Assembly (NCBI RefSeq): GCF_002127325.2
Contig: NC_035443.2
Coordinates: 122,608,922-122,672,921, forward strand
Direction: 5' to 3'
From: Helianthus annuus
Taxonomy: Eukaryota; Streptophyta; Magnoliopsida; Asterales; Asteraceae
DNA: 64,000 nt
Part shown: positions 36,185 to 48,064 of the stretch, piece by piece
Position numbering within the stretch: position 1 is the first letter of the stretch
How the letters are laid out: the number at the start of each line of letters is the position of its first letter
Notes under the pieces: generated by a model
What the model saw: the letters and a program-made list of their open reading frames with translations, nothing else
Database searches by the model: none
What the model was told of the DNA's origin: nothing
Made by a program: the position numbers and the translations under genes

Positions 36185-37435
36185 CTACTCGTCATCTCCT
36201 CCAGACTCCTCATCACCCCCAGCAGCCTGCTGTGGTGGTAGAAACCACTCCGGGACCTCTATGTGCTGACGCTCCATAATATATCTCAAGACGTCATTTT
36301 GAACCAGCAACATATCCCTCAATGACTCCAGTGTCACTGGTGCTGATGCAGGCGCACATACCTGACGTTGCGCGCGAGGGTGCGCAGACGGGGGGCGCTC
36401 AGACTGCAAACGCACTCTCTGTCTGTGAGGAGGACCCTGCTTTACCGCCTCCCAACGAAGCGGCTCATCCAAACAGATCATCTGCGCTCGACGCAGCTCT
36501 TCAATCCCAAACTCCACTGTAACTGGACCAGGAGTCAGCAAACGCTCCTCATATACATCAGTAACCCCCAGATGCCTTGCCAACCTCGTCACATAAGTAC
36601 CCAACGGCAGCCTCGCTTGACCACCCTTTCGACGACCCCGTGCGAATGATGTCAGCATCACCGTCGCCAAATTCACTTCTTTCCTAGTCATAATGCAATA
36701 CAAACAGAACAGATCATTCTGACTCACCTTATCTTCTCCACCCTTCCTACCCATGACTGTGCATGCGATGATCCTATGAATATACCTAACAAACGGGTCC
36801 CGAATCGAAGATGCCACCGCACGTGTCGACCATTCTGAGTCCGCTATCGTCAGCCAAAACTCAGCTAACTCTGCTTCCGTCATATGATAATCCTCTCGAT
36901 TAATTGTAACTCCCCGTAACGACCTCCGAAAATCCACTACGCTTGACTCCTCCCTAGTGTACAACCCAATCGCCTCTGCGAACTGGGGAACACTCATCCT
37001 AAACGGTCGACGCCCCAACATAAACTGAACCGTATAAGGTTGCATGAACCACTCAGGCGAGTACTTAAAAGTCGAATGAAACTCAACAGTGAGTTCTGCA
37101 TATTGCGGCTCTGCGCACCGTATCGCCTCTAACCATCTACGTCCCAACAATCCTTCCAATCTCTCTCGCTGACCCATAGCATCAATCATTCCCCAATTTA
37201 CGGTCCTGTGCTGAAATAACTCCATTTCCAAAAACTTTTCGCATCTCTCATATTCATCGGTGCCCAACATGAACTGTAACAATGTGTGAGTTCGCAGCTC
37301 CCGTTGATCAAGAGGCACTGCCACTGCATTAGGTTCCGGACGCTCCTCTGGCATCCTATATTGGACCGGTTGATTCTTTTTCGTTGCCTTGCGCTTGCGT
37401 TTTCCTCCTGCGCTTGATGCACCTTCGTCCGACAT
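36185..37435 (-). CDS. A2 additional ORF (ATHILA ORF-1-like)
   Basis: 416 residues from the ATG at 37435 (MSDEGASSAGG); the open frame extends 15 bases further only through a TTG. A basic KRKRKATKK stretch near the N-terminus looks like a nuclear localisation signal. The central region, with the motifs WFMQPYTVQFMLGRRPFRMS, RYIHRIIACTVMGRKGGED and DLFCLYCIMTRKEVNLA, matches what I know of the plant ATHILA ORF-1 family. The tail is acidic (EESGGDDE). No signal peptide or membrane segment. It occupies the same slot as the 569-residue aORF of A1 and is probably a divergent homologue. Biochemical role unknown. Confidence 0.82.
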   Translation of the reverse strand: MSDEGASSAGGKRKRKATKKNQPVQYRMPEERPEPNAVAVPLDQRELRTHTLLQFMLGTDEYERCEKFLEMELFQHRTVNWGMIDAMGQRERLEGLLGRRWLEAIRCAEPQYAELTVEFHSTFKYSPEWFMQPYTVQFMLGRRPFRMSVPQFAEAIGLYTREESSVVDFRRSLRGVTINREDYHMTEAELAEFWLTIADSEWSTRAVASSIRDPFVRYIHRIIACTVMGRKGGEDKVSQNDLFCLYCIMTRKEVNLATVMLTSFARGRRKGGQARLPLGTYVTRLARHLGVTDVYEERLLTPGPVTVEFGIEELRRAQMICLDEPLRWEAVKQGPPHRQRVRLQSERPPSAHPRAQRQVCAPASAPVTLESLRDMLLVQNDVLRYIMERQHIEVPEWFLPPQQAAGGDEESGGDDE

Positions 37436-38298
37436 CGTGAAAACATGCAAAAATTCAAGTTATTCTAGTGCCGATGACATTCGTAACCGTATAGCATTTC
37501 ATTCGCGGTTACGACGTCGATAACAAACAATAGTTTTCTTCTCTTTTTTTTTATTTTTTTTATATATATATTAATATACATGTATACACGCTATGCCCCG
37601 ACGAAACCACCTAGCTTGACTCCGCGCTCACTTATTTGCCTCGACACTACTCATCGCCCTAACCGCTCCTAATACCTCAACGCCTACCAAACATGTACCG
37701 AATAGCACATCGACTTCATCGAACCTTTTTCCACACTTTATTTTCCAAACAAAGACACATACCATCTATCCGCTTATAAGCCTTTTCTATAATATTATGC
37801 TCACACTCGCTTGCTATCCACAATTCACTTGCTAACTACGCTCACCTTATCACATATGCACAACCTTGCAACTAAGTCAAATACTACCCATGTTAACCAA
37901 CCGTAGTGACAAAATTATATCACAAAATTCACCTACTTCCAGATTCGCCTTAAACACCACAGCCTATGCCAGTCACCCTCGTTACACACATATCTCAAAC
38001 TATACTACAATTCAATGCACTCACCTAAATTTTTCGCTTTTCGACACATTCCTTGACTCAAAACCAAACCCCTTACCATAACATTCACTACCTGTTTTCA
38101 GTGACATCCCAAAAGTTCTCATCATTTGAATTGAGTCAACCTATGTTGTTCCTGACCCATCTTTTTCCACTCAACACACTCTTTCAATAGACAATTTCAA
38201 CACCCACTTAACAACCCTACCAATTAATTTCCCAAAAATTCAAGAACCCATCATGAAGATTTTTGCATAATCATAAAAAAAATAATAATGCTTCATAC
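37436..38298 (-). other. Predicted leader intron region of A2 aORF
   Basis: On the minus strand a strong donor CAG|GTATGAAG occurs at 38298, after a pyrimidine-rich leader (38310-38700). The acceptor is uncertain; one candidate AG is at 37465-37466, 30 nt before the ATG. The layout mirrors A1, where the donor is also GTATGA. Confidence 0.35.
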
Positions 38299-38699
38299 CT
38301 GGATTCCTTTCAAACTGAAAAATAGAGAAATTATGATGCTTGTAATCGAACAAATCTGGTCGCTGCTCCGAGGTTGAAAGTTCCGACGGTGGTGTGGTGG
38401 TCGCCGGCGAGGGTAATCGATGATGATGAGTGGTAGGTGGTGGCCGGTCGTCGAGGAAGGAGATGGTGGTTAGGATGGTCGGCTGAAGTGAGGGGGGGTA
38501 TCGATCGGAGATGGAGGTGAAGATGGTCGGAGGTGGGGGGTGTTCGCCGGCGGTACCGGTGGTTATTGGTGAAGAAAGTGGTGGTTAGGAGAGGGGTAGT
38601 CGCCGGTGGTAAGGGGGAAAGGTGAGAGGAGGCGGTGAACGAGAGAAGGGTTTGTGAGAAAATGACTCGTGTTTAGGGTAAAAAGATTGGGGCCGAAAA

Positions 38700-38790
38700 C
38701 CTGGGCCGTCGCGTGGCGCGCCAGGAACGTAACTCTTTCGCGTGGCGCGAAGGAATACGTTTTCCAGCGAGTGTTCTCTTTTTTATGGCT
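38700..38790 (-). promoter_or_regulatory. LTR-like GC palindrome module between A2 pol and aORF
   Basis: The minus strand holds two copies of the CGCGCCACGCGA type, preceded by CTGGAAAACGTATTCC. A2's LTR has the closely similar TTGGAAAACATACTCC followed by the same palindromes (34590-34640). The spacer module is therefore LTR-related, as in A1. Promoter activity is inferred. Confidence 0.5.
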
Positions 38791-38999
38791 TCCATGCCTT
38801 AGAAAAAATTTTTTAATTTTCTTGTTTTCCTTCTTTCACCCCCAAACGAATTTTTATGACGATTTAGTAATAGAAACGTACCTGGGCTCCTTTTCTGATA
38901 GTTTTCTTTTTCCGAATCATCTCGTATCCCTGCAATACTCCGTAAACAACCCGAAAACAACCGAAAATTGTGCAAAAATGCCCCAAAAACTGATTTTTC

Positions 39000-39236
39000 A
39001 ACTCGAAAATCACCTTGTCCTACCCCCAAACGAATGTGCGTTGCCCCCAACTGCACTACAGCTTAACCAAACCACCCGAGCATCCCCACACTTGATTAAC
39101 GGCACGGTTATACTCAAAAACTCACTAAAAACAGTCTAACTAACTACGAAAGCAAGAGAAATAATTACAAATGAGACTTAGGCTGCCTCCTAAGAGCGCT
39201 AAGTTTTAGATCTTCAGCCAGATCGTACCTGTGCGA
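39000..39236 (-). other. A2 post-pol module: PPT-like tract and stem-loop
   Basis: The minus strand reads AAGTGTGGGGATG (39081-39093) with TCGGGT after it, then a bulged stem-loop with GGGG loop (39036-39056) and TTTGGGGGTAGG. This corresponds in order and spacing to 12582-12660 of A1. Confidence 0.55.
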
Positions 39237-42200
39237 TTACTCAACATCCTCGCGGACTGTGCTCACGTATAGCACCTCCACGTTCTTCCCAGGACCGTTA
39301 ATTTCTCGAGCATTAAAGTACGGCTTCAGTCTGTGGCCGTTCACCATCTGGCGGATATGATCATCAAAGTCCTCAATCTCAAAATCACCGTGTTTTCCGA
39401 CCTTCGTCACACGATAAGGCCCTGTCCACTTACTCTTCAGCTTTCCAGGGAACAGTTTCAACCTGGAATTGTATAACCACACAAGCTGGCCGACTTCAAA
39501 CACTTTCGGTTTAATCTTCGCGTCGTGTACTTTCTTCATCTTATCCTTATTTGCAGCAGCACAGTCGTACGCTTCATTCCTTATCTCTTCCAGTTCACCC
39601 AATGTCAGTTGTCTCTCCTTACCTGCAGTATCATAATCAATGTTAATCTGTTTAACTGCCCAAAATGCACGATGTGCAATTTCAACCGGTAAGTGACATC
39701 CTTTCCCATAGACCAATCGATACGGTGTTGTTCCAATCGGTGTTTTGTACGCTGTACGATACGCCCACAAAGCGTCGTCCAATTTATTGGACCAATCCTT
39801 ACGGTCGGCGTGCACAGTTTTTTGTAAAATTTCTTTAATTTGCCGATTAGAAACTTCGACTTGCCCACTCGTTTGAGGATGATACGGAGTGGCAATTCGA
39901 TGATCAACACCATATCTCTTAAGGAGTTTGCCAAAGTTGAAATTCTTGAAATGAGACCCCCCATCACTGATGATCACACGAGGGACACCAAATCTCGAAA
40001 AAATGTTCGATTGAACGAACTTGCAAACAACCTTATGGTCATTAGTCTTGGTGGCAATGGCCTCAACCCATTTGGACACATAATCCACTGCCACCAAGAT
40101 GTAAAGATTTCCAAACGAATTCGGGAATGGGCCCATAAAGTCAATTCCCCATACGTCGAAAATATCGACAACGAGGATTGGCTGCATGGGCATCTCATCC
40201 CGTTTCGAAATGCTCCCCATCTGTTGACATCGTAAACAATTCTTAGCATATTCAAACGAATCCCTAAACACCGTAGGCCAATATAGCCCACACGATAGCA
40301 CTTTTCGTGCTGTTTTCTGTCCACTAAAATGTCCACCACATGCGGACTCGTGCACCAATGACAGAACTGATGGAATTTCTTCATCCTCAACACACTTCCG
40401 GATAATCTGATCAGCTCCAACTTTAAACAGATCCGGTTCATCCCATATATACTGCTTTGCTTGTGAAAGAAAGTGCGCCTTCCTAGATCTCGACCAATGG
40501 TCCGGAATGATACCTGAATGAGCATAATTAGCAAAGTTAGCAAACCATGGTTGCGTATCAATAGTAAGTAAATGCTCATCTGGAAAAGTTTCCAGAATAT
40601 CGTGTTCAGGTCCTTCGATCTCGTTCACCACTCGTGACAGGTGGTCCGCCACCACATTTTCGCTTCCCTTCTTATCTCGTATCTCCAAGTCAAATTCTTG
40701 CAATAAAAGGATCCACCTGATAAGCCTCGGCTTTGCATCCTTTTTCTCCATAAGATACCTGATGGCAGAGTGATCAGAAAACACAATTACTTTACTACCA
40801 CAGATATAAGGTCTAAACTTGTCTAAAGCATAGACAACAGCAAGTAGCTCCTTTTCCGTGGTTGTGTAATTCAACTGAGCATCCGCGAGAGTCTTGCTCG
40901 CATAATAGATTGCCACCGGTTTCTTGTCAACTCTCTGTCCCAAAACTGCACCTACTGCATAGTCACTAGCATCGCACATTATTTCAAACGGAAGTGACCA
41001 ATCAGGGGATTGTAGGATGGGTGCTTCAACTAACTTTTGTTTTAGTGTCTCAAAAGATCTTTTACAATGCTTGTCAAAAACAAATGGGACATCTTTTAAC
41101 AAGAGATTACACAACGGTTTTGTGATAACTGAAAAATTTTTAATGAACCGTCTGTAAAAACCGGCGTGTCCAAGAAAGGAACGGACGCCTTTGACACTTG
41201 TGGGTGGTGGTAAGGTCGAAATTACTTGAATTTTTGCGTGGTCCACTTCAATCCCCTTACTCGAGACAACGTGTCCCAACACGATGCCTTCCTGAACCAT
41301 AAAATGGCTCTTTTCCCAACTTAATACCAAGTTTGTTTCAACACATCTTTTTAGCACTCGTGACAATTGTTCCAAACAGGCCTCAAAAGATGTGCCAAAG
41401 ATTGAAAAATCATCCATAAAAATTTCCAAAGACTCCCCGACCATATCTGAAAAGATACTCATCATACACCTTTGGAAGGTGGCCGGGGCATTACACAGTC
41501 CAAACGGCATTCGCCTAAACGCAAAAGTACCGTAAGGACAGGTAAACGTAGTCTTTTGTTGATCATCAGGATGAATAGCAATCTGATTATAACCTGAATA
41601 ACCATCAAGAAAACAGTAAAATTTCTGACCTGCGAGCTTTTCCACAATCTGATCAATAAAAGGAAGTGGGAAGTGATCCTTTGAAGTTGCAGCATTCAAC
41701 TTTCTATAATCTATGCAAATTCTCCACCCGGTTACCGGCCGGGTGGCCACTTCCTTACCGTCTTCACCTGTAACAATCTGGATGCCCGCCTTTTTAGGCA
41801 CCGTCTGTGTCGGACTCACCCAAGTACTGTCTGATATGGGATAGATGATCCCTGCATCCAGCCACTTTAAAACTTCCTTTTTCACAATTTCCCGCATGTT
41901 TGGGTTCAGTCTTCGTTGAGCATCTCGAGCCGGTTTTGCTCCCTCCTCCGTGATGATCTTGTGCATAACAATGGATGGACTAATCCCCTTGAGATCAGCG
42001 ATTGTCCACCTAATTGCAGCCCGGTTGGCTATCAACACTTCCATCAAAGCTTTTTCCTGTTCAAGTGACAAATTGGAAGCAATAATTACCGGTAGGGTGT
42101 TGTTGTCGCCCACAAAAGCATACTTCAAATGCTTTGGTAATGTCTTCAACTCGACTTGTGGAGGTGACTCAAGTGATGGCTTCAATTGAGTGTCAATATG

Positions 42201-45200
42201 ATCCGGTAAATTCTCGACTTGATGTGTCCAAGTCGGCTTCAATTCCGTAGCAGCCATCACCTCCAACTCTTCTTCCGCATATTCCAATTCCACCTCTATT
42301 TCTGCCAACTCCCTGTCACAAACAAAACACGTCTCTCTAGTGCATTCCCCACTTTCGTGAGGATAACACCCGTCAATAATGTCCGCCATAAAGCATTCAT
42401 CATTGACTAGAGAATCAGATGCACGGGCAAAAGCATTTAATCGGACCTTACGATTTCCAAACGTGATGTCAACCGTACCATTTCTACAATCGATTAGTGC
42501 ATTAGCGGTTGCTAAAAATGGTCTACCAAGTATGACATTAGGTTGTTTAGTATTTTCAATTTGCACATAGTCTAAAACCAAGAAGTCAACTGGGTAATAA
42601 AACTCGTCAACTTTGACAATGACATCACGTAAGATCCCCCGGGGCAGTTTTAACGTCAAGTCGGCCAACACCACGGTGGTGTCGGCTTGTTTCAATGGTC
42701 CGAAGTCGTATTGATCGTATAAACTTCCCGGTAAGATGCTAACACTTGCTCCCAAATCCAGCAAGGCTCGACTCATCTTAAATTCACCCACTTGAATGGG
42801 GATTAGAGGAGCACCTGGATCTCGGAGCTTTGGTGGAAGATCGCCCGATAAAACGGCACTAACTTTTTCGGTTAAAGCTATCTTTTTCGGAAATTTGTTG
42901 TGCCGTTTTTGGGTGCAAAGCTCTTTCAAATATTTTGCATACGCCGGAACCTGCTTGATCGCGTCTAATAACGGGAGATTAATTTTCACTTGTTTAAAAA
43001 CTTCCCACATCTCATCCTGTTGTGGGCCCCGTTTATTAACAACTTTTGTTTCGGGATTAATTAAAGCCTTAGGAAATGGTACGGTATTACCCTCCATACC
43101 CTTCTCCTTTTTATCACCCGTTTCAGTATCTATCTCCCTATTATTTTCAAGATTTTCTTTTTTATTCTTTTTAGGGCTACTAGGTTCCGGTTCCGCGTCG
43201 GACTCATTTTCCTCATCAACCTCCTCCACAACACCTTCAACAAACTGTGGAGGAGTCCCAACCTGATTATCATAAACTTTCCCAGAACGAAGAATACTTA
43301 CCTGATTAACTCTGGCGTTAGACGAACTCCCTTGATGCTGTGGATTCTTCGTGGTATCACTAGGTAATCGACTCGAATCTTTTCTCCCTTGTGCCATCTC
43401 GGTCGCCAGTTGGGCGACTTGCTTTTCCAATGCTTGATGAGATTTAGCTTGCACTTCTTGGTCTTTTTTCATTTGCTTCAACATTTCCATAATCTCCCGA
43501 TTGGAAACCTCCTCATTTGAAGTATTTGCCTTGCCCTGCTCCTGTTGCTGTTGATAACTTCTTTGGTTTCCCTTGTTGTAATTTCCTTGAGGGTAATTCT
43601 GATTATAATTCGATTGACGGTTCTGGTACGGCTGGCTTCCTTGATTCGGTACCTGAAAATGAGGATTCAATTGATTAGTATTACTATACCGAAAATTTGG
43701 ATGATTACGCAAACCTGGATGATATGTGTTTGAATTCATATCATAATTCCTTTGCTCTCCATAAACCATGTTCACGTCCTCCTCAGCCGCTACAAACTGA
43801 CCCGGACATGCATCCACCGTATGTCCCAAATCTCCACACGAATCACAAACCGGATAGGTTTGCGTCGCATGCACTGCATCCCGCTCGCCCAAACCTCTAA
43901 ATTTCGCTAACTGGCGTTCCAATGCCTCCTTTTCTCTCTCTAACTGAGCAACCCTTGCATTAGAGGCTCCTGTACTTGATGGTGCCACAATTGGATACTT
44001 TTTATTCCTATCCGACTGTGCCTGCCTCTTCGAATCTGCTGCAACAATATCCAAATAATCCCAATCTACATCCACATGATTTTTCAAAAATGTACCCCCA
44101 GTGATAGCCTTAATATCCCGTCTATCCTCATTGGAAATCCCATCGTGGAATGCAGTGATCAACTCCCATCTTTGAATACCGTGGTGAGGACAATTACGGA
44201 TCAATTGATTGAACCGTTTCCAAGCCTCGTAAAGAAGCTCACCCGGTAATTGTTGGAACTCTCTGATTGCTAATCTCCCCGTTTTAGTTTTTTGCGGGGT
44301 ATAGTACTCATCCAAAAATTGTTGCAGCTCTTGCCATGTATAAATGCTAGCATATGGCAACGATGTAAACCAATCCCTCGCAGCATCCTTTAATGAAAAC
44401 TGAAACAATACCAACTTAACCTGATCTGGAGTGAATCCGTGTCCCGCAATCATACCACAAACTGCCTCAAAATCTGCTATGTGTGCATATGGCTCTTCAT
44501 TACCTTTCCCGTGAAAGGTAGGTAGCATGTTCAGAATATGTGGTTTTGCTTCAAACGACCGTTCTACATTACCCGGTGCGACTGGCATCACTATCGGTGA
44601 TGCATGATCAGCAATATGTGGCCTGAAGTGGCTCTCAACCCCTCGAATATTCGGATCCGGGAAACGAGGATCTCTTTGTCTTTGTCGAGGTGCAACCGGT
44701 GCCCTATGAACCTGTGGTGGGGTCTGATAAGCATCTACTCCCCGTGGCTGTCTTGGTTGCTGATACATCGGTTGATTGCGATTAACTGGCTGATTTTGGT
44801 ACCCAGCTGGATACCCCATATACCCATCGTTTATCCCCCATTCATCGTCTCCGTATCCATCATCCCATGTCTCTGTTCTTGCCCTATGATCCACTTGCTC
44901 AAACATAGCACCCGACCGGTTCGGGTGTGGCACCAGGTTTGGTTGATTCACGGTCCGTAAAGGATCGGGCTGTGGTAATCGGCTTTCTAGAGAATAAAGT
45001 GGTCCACCAATAAAATGAAATTCTCCAGTTGGAGCAGAGGTTGGTTGGGTGGTTGTGCTTGATGATGGTGCAATGGGTGTAGACTGTTGTTGTGGTTCAG
45101 ATGTGAATGGAGGCGGTGGCATTGGTGGCAGTTCAGTAGTTGATGTTTGTTGTGGTGTTTGCTGTTGTGGAGTGGATTGGTTTTCTGATGGATTCATGGT

Positions 45201-45317
45201 GTCTTGAATTGCTTTTCCTTTCAAAGCTGAACGAAGAAGCAGATTCTGGCGTGCGGTCTTTTCAATTTCGGGATCGAACAAGAGCGGAGAGGATCTTCCT
45301 GAAAACCGAGTATGCAT
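39237..45317 (-). CDS. A2 gag-pol polyprotein, Athila-like, intact
   Basis: One uninterrupted frame of 2026 residues from the ATG at 45317 ([20 protein letters not shown]). In order: Pro/Gln-rich N-terminus; gag core (about 260-430); CCHC knuckle [14 protein letters not shown] (491-504); protease [10 protein letters not shown] (Asp 854); RT with FMDD (1300-1303); RNase H (CDASD, Asp 1449); integrase zinc finger and catalytic Asp 1726, Asp 1785, Glu 1821 (35 residues between the last two); and a GPY-like end. No chromodomain. RT and integrase closely resemble A1's, whereas gag and the pol C-terminus differ, so these are sister families. No inactivating change is visible. Confidence 0.96.
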   Translation of the reverse strand: MHTRFSGRSSPLLFDPEIEKTARQNLLLRSALKGKAIQDTMNPSENQSTPQQQTPQQTSTTELPPMPPPPFTSEPQQQSTPIAPSSSTTTQPTSAPTGEFHFIGGPLYSLESRLPQPDPLRTVNQPNLVPHPNRSGAMFEQVDHRARTETWDDGYGDDEWGINDGYMGYPAGYQNQPVNRNQPMYQQPRQPRGVDAYQTPPQVHRAPVAPRQRQRDPRFPDPNIRGVESHFRPHIADHASPIVMPVAPGNVERSFEAKPHILNMLPTFHGKGNEEPYAHIADFEAVCGMIAGHGFTPDQVKLVLFQFSLKDAARDWFTSLPYASIYTWQELQQFLDEYYTPQKTKTGRLAIREFQQLPGELLYEAWKRFNQLIRNCPHHGIQRWELITAFHDGISNEDRRDIKAITGGTFLKNHVDVDWDYLDIVAADSKRQAQSDRNKKYPIVAPSSTGASNARVAQLEREKEALERQLAKFRGLGERDAVHATQTYPVCDSCGDLGHTVDACPGQFVAAEEDVNMVYGEQRNYDMNSNTYHPGLRNHPNFRYSNTNQLNPHFQVPNQGSQPYQNRQSNYNQNYPQGNYNKGNQRSYQQQQEQGKANTSNEEVSNREIMEMLKQMKKDQEVQAKSHQALEKQVAQLATEMAQGRKDSSRLPSDTTKNPQHQGSSSNARVNQVSILRSGKVYDNQVGTPPQFVEGVVEEVDEENESDAEPEPSSPKKNKKENLENNREIDTETGDKKEKGMEGNTVPFPKALINPETKVVNKRGPQQDEMWEVFKQVKINLPLLDAIKQVPAYAKYLKELCTQKRHNKFPKKIALTEKVSAVLSGDLPPKLRDPGAPLIPIQVGEFKMSRALLDLGASVSILPGSLYDQYDFGPLKQADTTVVLADLTLKLPRGILRDVIVKVDEFYYPVDFLVLDYVQIENTKQPNVILGRPFLATANALIDCRNGTVDITFGNRKVRLNAFARASDSLVNDECFMADIIDGCYPHESGECTRETCFVCDRELAEIEVELEYAEEELEVMAATELKPTWTHQVENLPDHIDTQLKPSLESPPQVELKTLPKHLKYAFVGDNNTLPVIIASNLSLEQEKALMEVLIANRAAIRWTIADLKGISPSIVMHKIITEEGAKPARDAQRRLNPNMREIVKKEVLKWLDAGIIYPISDSTWVSPTQTVPKKAGIQIVTGEDGKEVATRPVTGWRICIDYRKLNAATSKDHFPLPFIDQIVEKLAGQKFYCFLDGYSGYNQIAIHPDDQQKTTFTCPYGTFAFRRMPFGLCNAPATFQRCMMSIFSDMVGESLEIFMDDFSIFGTSFEACLEQLSRVLKRCVETNLVLSWEKSHFMVQEGIVLGHVVSSKGIEVDHAKIQVISTLPPPTSVKGVRSFLGHAGFYRRFIKNFSVITKPLCNLLLKDVPFVFDKHCKRSFETLKQKLVEAPILQSPDWSLPFEIMCDASDYAVGAVLGQRVDKKPVAIYYASKTLADAQLNYTTTEKELLAVVYALDKFRPYICGSKVIVFSDHSAIRYLMEKKDAKPRLIRWILLLQEFDLEIRDKKGSENVVADHLSRVVNEIEGPEHDILETFPDEHLLTIDTQPWFANFANYAHSGIIPDHWSRSRKAHFLSQAKQYIWDEPDLFKVGADQIIRKCVEDEEIPSVLSLVHESACGGHFSGQKTARKVLSCGLYWPTVFRDSFEYAKNCLRCQQMGSISKRDEMPMQPILVVDIFDVWGIDFMGPFPNSFGNLYILVAVDYVSKWVEAIATKTNDHKVVCKFVQSNIFSRFGVPRVIISDGGSHFKNFNFGKLLKRYGVDHRIATPYHPQTSGQVEVSNRQIKEILQKTVHADRKDWSNKLDDALWAYRTAYKTPIGTTPYRLVYGKGCHLPVEIAHRAFWAVKQINIDYDTAGKERQLTLGELEEIRNEAYDCAAANKDKMKKVHDAKIKPKVFEVGQLVWLYNSRLKLFPGKLKSKWTGPYRVTKVGKHGDFEIEDFDDHIRQMVNGHRLKPYFNAREINGPGKNVEVLYVSTVREDVE

Positions 45318-45476
45318 GCAAAAAGATCACCTGCACACAAGTAAACAAGAAAACAAAGCGTAATACCGAACAAGACAAAACGAAACAAAAAGAAATATTT
45401 TTGGATTTTTATGATTTTTTTTTTCAAAAACAATAAAAGAAACTACTACTACTAAACTAACACTAAGCGCACGAAT

Positions 45477-45494
45477 TCCCCGGCAACGGCGCCA
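45477..45494 (-). promoter_or_regulatory. Primer-binding site of A2, tRNA-Asp type
   Basis: The minus strand reads TGGCGCCGTTGCCGGGGA, three bases from the 5' LTR, identical to A1's primer site. Confidence 0.92.
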
Positions 45495-45497
45495 TTT

Positions 45498-46595
45498 TGA
45501 TGACTGTCGTAAGGGTCAATCAAAAACCTAAATAAGCTACGTAGATAGCGTAAGTAGGGTATCGTATCCACGGGGAATCTGTGGTCAGTGTCACGTTTTT
45601 AACTAAGAACTAAGTTATCTAAATTGGGATTTTGATGAATTTGACTGTAAAAGCTAAGAAACTAATTAAAAGAGTTGTAATCAATACGAGAAAGAATAAC
45701 CTCTACCCGGAATCCCAATTACCCGTTTAACATCAGAACCTGTTTACTGATTCAAAACACCACATAGACATGGCCTCGGGATTAATGAACCTGATTAGTT
45801 ATCAAGGATAGTTTTTAAGATTCACTATGCAACCTAATAACCCGTTTGATTGTGTCAACTACCCACCGATTTACCAACCCGCTAACAACGCAAGAAAGTT
45901 GCCAATACGCTTAATAAACGACAAATACTTCAAACACAATAAACGTTTACCAAGAATCCAACACGAGTGGTCAAGCTGTACCAGTTACAAGAATCCGTAA
46001 ACAAAGTTCAATGCAAAACTAAGCAAAAGTTCATCCGAGTAGAAGTTACAAGCGAATTAGCCGTGCATCATAGTCATCGTTTCTTCAAGATTTGCTAGAA
46101 ATTGATTAAACATGACCTACTTGCTTCCAAAGATCGAAGATGATGAAAGTAATTGCCCACAAGTGCTCCAAAACGTCCTCTGGCGGCTGTGTAGTGAATG
46201 ATCCACGTTTTTTCTCGAACTAGGTTAAAATCACACTTTTCCGCGCTGTACCACTGTCGCGCCACGTTACAGCTCACATGGACACCCTCGCGTGGCGCGA
46301 AGAAACATGGTTTGACTGCTCGTTGACTTCCACCTGTCGCGCCACGCGACACCTTACATAGACTCCCTCGCGTGGCGCGAGGGAGTATGTTTTCCAACAT
46401 TTCCGCTTCCTCACTCCGTATTGCCTTGTAATACCCGTTTTCCAGCTTGAATGGTCATTGTGCTGCATTTACGCGCTGTTAAGCCTGAAAAACCCGACAA
46501 CCAATAAGTATACAAATCACTATGAATAAACACACTCTAATGCGTAAAACCTACACAAACTATACATCATATGACGTGTTTACACCCGCACATCA
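45498..46595 (-). repeat. 5' LTR of A2
   Basis: 1098 bp, TGATGACTG…CGCACATCA in plus view, the same length as 33732-34829, with about three substitutions seen. It is flanked at 46596-46600 by TGATG. Confidence 0.95.
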
Positions 46596-46600
46596 TGATG

Positions 46601-47259
46601 CTGGCGGGGTCACGCGGCCCGCTTCAGGTATCCCAGGCGGGCCGCCTGGGGTTCTGCAGGCCCAAATACTTTCAAACTTTGGCAGCTTTGGTCCCTGTCC
46701 TTGTTCGCGATGATTCGGCTAGTTATTTTGACTCGTAAACCCCCAAACTTGGTTTTTAAGAACCTTGGGACATTTACCAACATGGTAATGTCCTCGGATA
46801 ACTTTGCGCTCAACCGAAAAGCCATGAAATTCGACATTGACGCTTTTAACCCCTCAAGTACGGTTTTGGCCATAACTTTCTCATACGTTATCGAAACTTC
46901 ATGAAATTTTTACCACATATTCTAGTGAGTATATTTTAGCATTATAAAGCTTCGGGTCTGCCAAAAGTTCACTCAGAGGTATAAATTCAACATGTTGACA
47001 CTTTTGGCCCCTATAGTTTGTAACTCCTCACTTTTGGGCATTTTCCGCTTCGTATGATCCATGAACCATCCGTTTAAGGTTATGAACTTTATGTAGGGTT
47101 ATCATAGAGTCTATTTATCCATTGTTGACACTTTGGACCCTTACGTTCCATAGTTTTCACCGTTTGTCACTTTTAGTCCCTCTAAAGTTTGTTTTCACAT
47201 ACCGGAACCTTATGACACGTGTCAAGACATTATTGGACGAAATTTTTCGAGGTGTTACA
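46601..47259 (-). repeat. 5' LTR of element C, U3-side part
   Basis: Continuation of C's LTR beyond A2, matching 23224-23882, ending GGTGTTACA at the junction with D. Noncoding. Confidence 0.9.
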
Positions 47260-48064
47260 ATAAAGGTATGTATAGAATATGCTTGTATGTTAAGATGTAG
47301 GAGAGATATGTTCGTATGTAGATGTGTATGTATGCATGTGTGTAGAGATGTACGAATGTAAGTGCGTATGTGGAAGTGTATTTATGTATATATGTGAAGA
47401 TACGTATAATAGTATGTATATATGTGAAAGCATAGAAATGTGTGTGCGTATGCAAATGTGTATTAGTGTATGTGTAGGAGTACGTGTGATCGTAGACATG
47501 AATGTAGGAACGTATGAATGTAGGTACATGTGTAGAAGTGTATTGGTGAATATATGAAGATACGAATGAATGTAGGCATGTAAGTTTTGAGGTATGGGGG
47601 TATGCGCGGGTACATGTAAGTATGATTTTGGATACGTTAAGTGTTAATGATATTAATCGTGTACCTGGAAAAACGAAGGTTTATGCAGGTACATTCTTGA
47701 AGACTCACAAGGGAATGAATACGCAAATGATATGCTTAAAAATTTGAGAGAAAACTGAATGGAAAGAGTATATGTATTAAATCTTGTTTATGTATTGTAT
47801 ACTAATGTGATGAATGATTGTGGTGAGTGCAGGTTGAACAAATCACGGGTGGTTATCGCGAGGAATAGAGCTCGTAGATCGAGTTACAAGCTAGATTGTA
47901 CGGGGACAATTGAATTTGTAACAAGGACTTATGCTTCTTTTTTTTATTGTAAAAGATACATATTAAAACGTACCTTCATGTAAGACAAGACGTTAATGAT
48001 CAAAGAAATTTTATGGCACGAGTTTCCGCTGCGACCTTTATATAATACGTGTTAGGGTGTAACA
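47260..48064. repeat. Right part of solo LTR D
   Basis: Begins with ATAAAGGTATG, which is also present at 22234, and ends GGGTGTAACA followed by AATTG. It contains TATG-rich degenerate repeats (47260-47600). No gene. Confidence 0.7.

Larger units (their letters stand above)
33732..46595 (-). mobile_element. Athila-like element A2, nearly pristine, inside C's LTR
   Basis: A 12,864-bp minus-strand element with two 1098-bp LTRs, target duplication TGATG (33727-33731 and 46596-46600) and the empty site visible at 23219-23223. Order on the minus strand: 5' LTR, tRNA-Asp primer site, gag-pol, spacer with palindromes, aORF, 3' region, PPT, 3' LTR. Three LTR differences were noticed. All coding regions are open. 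It is the most deeply nested element. It shares layout but not close sequence with A1, so it is a different family of the lineage. Confidence 0.96.
22358..47259 (-). mobile_element. Element C: chromovirus with aORF upstream of gag, inserted in D
   Basis: Minus-strand Ty3/gypsy chromovirus. The 5' LTR is 30850-47259 (interrupted by A2). The internal region is 23883-30849, with a tRNA-iMet-type primer site, an extra ORF, gag-protease and RT/RNase H/integrase/chromodomain. The 3' LTR is truncated to 1526 bp (22357-23882). The right junction with D is at 47259/47260. The left junction lacks about 2 kb of LTR and instead shows a duplicated stretch of D. Gag and the aORF carry stops and a frameshift. 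Confidence 0.9.
19548..48064. mobile_element. Element D: solo LTR (about 3.5 kb) in E pol, split by element C
   Basis: Termini TGTAACACCC and GGGTGTAACA with a perfect target duplication AATTG (19543-19547 and 48065-48069), inserted in E's RT codons just before [10 protein letters not shown]. Removing element C leaves about 3.5 kb without coding sequence, primer site or internal domain, which fits a solo LTR left by LTR-LTR recombination. A CAGCGGAA motif near 48035 (minus strand), analogous to the U5 motif of the E and C LTRs, suggests the LTR reads left to right. Confidence 0.75.

Noticed and set aside
38669..39139. 156-codon plus-strand frame in the A2 spacer
   Set aside because: Lies opposite the conserved post-pol and palindrome modules, with no domain; likely chance.
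19548..48064. D as a DNA transposon because its ends are near inverted repeats
   Set aside because: The 5-bp duplication, TG..CA ends, size and U5-like CAGCGGAA motif match LTRs of this group better.
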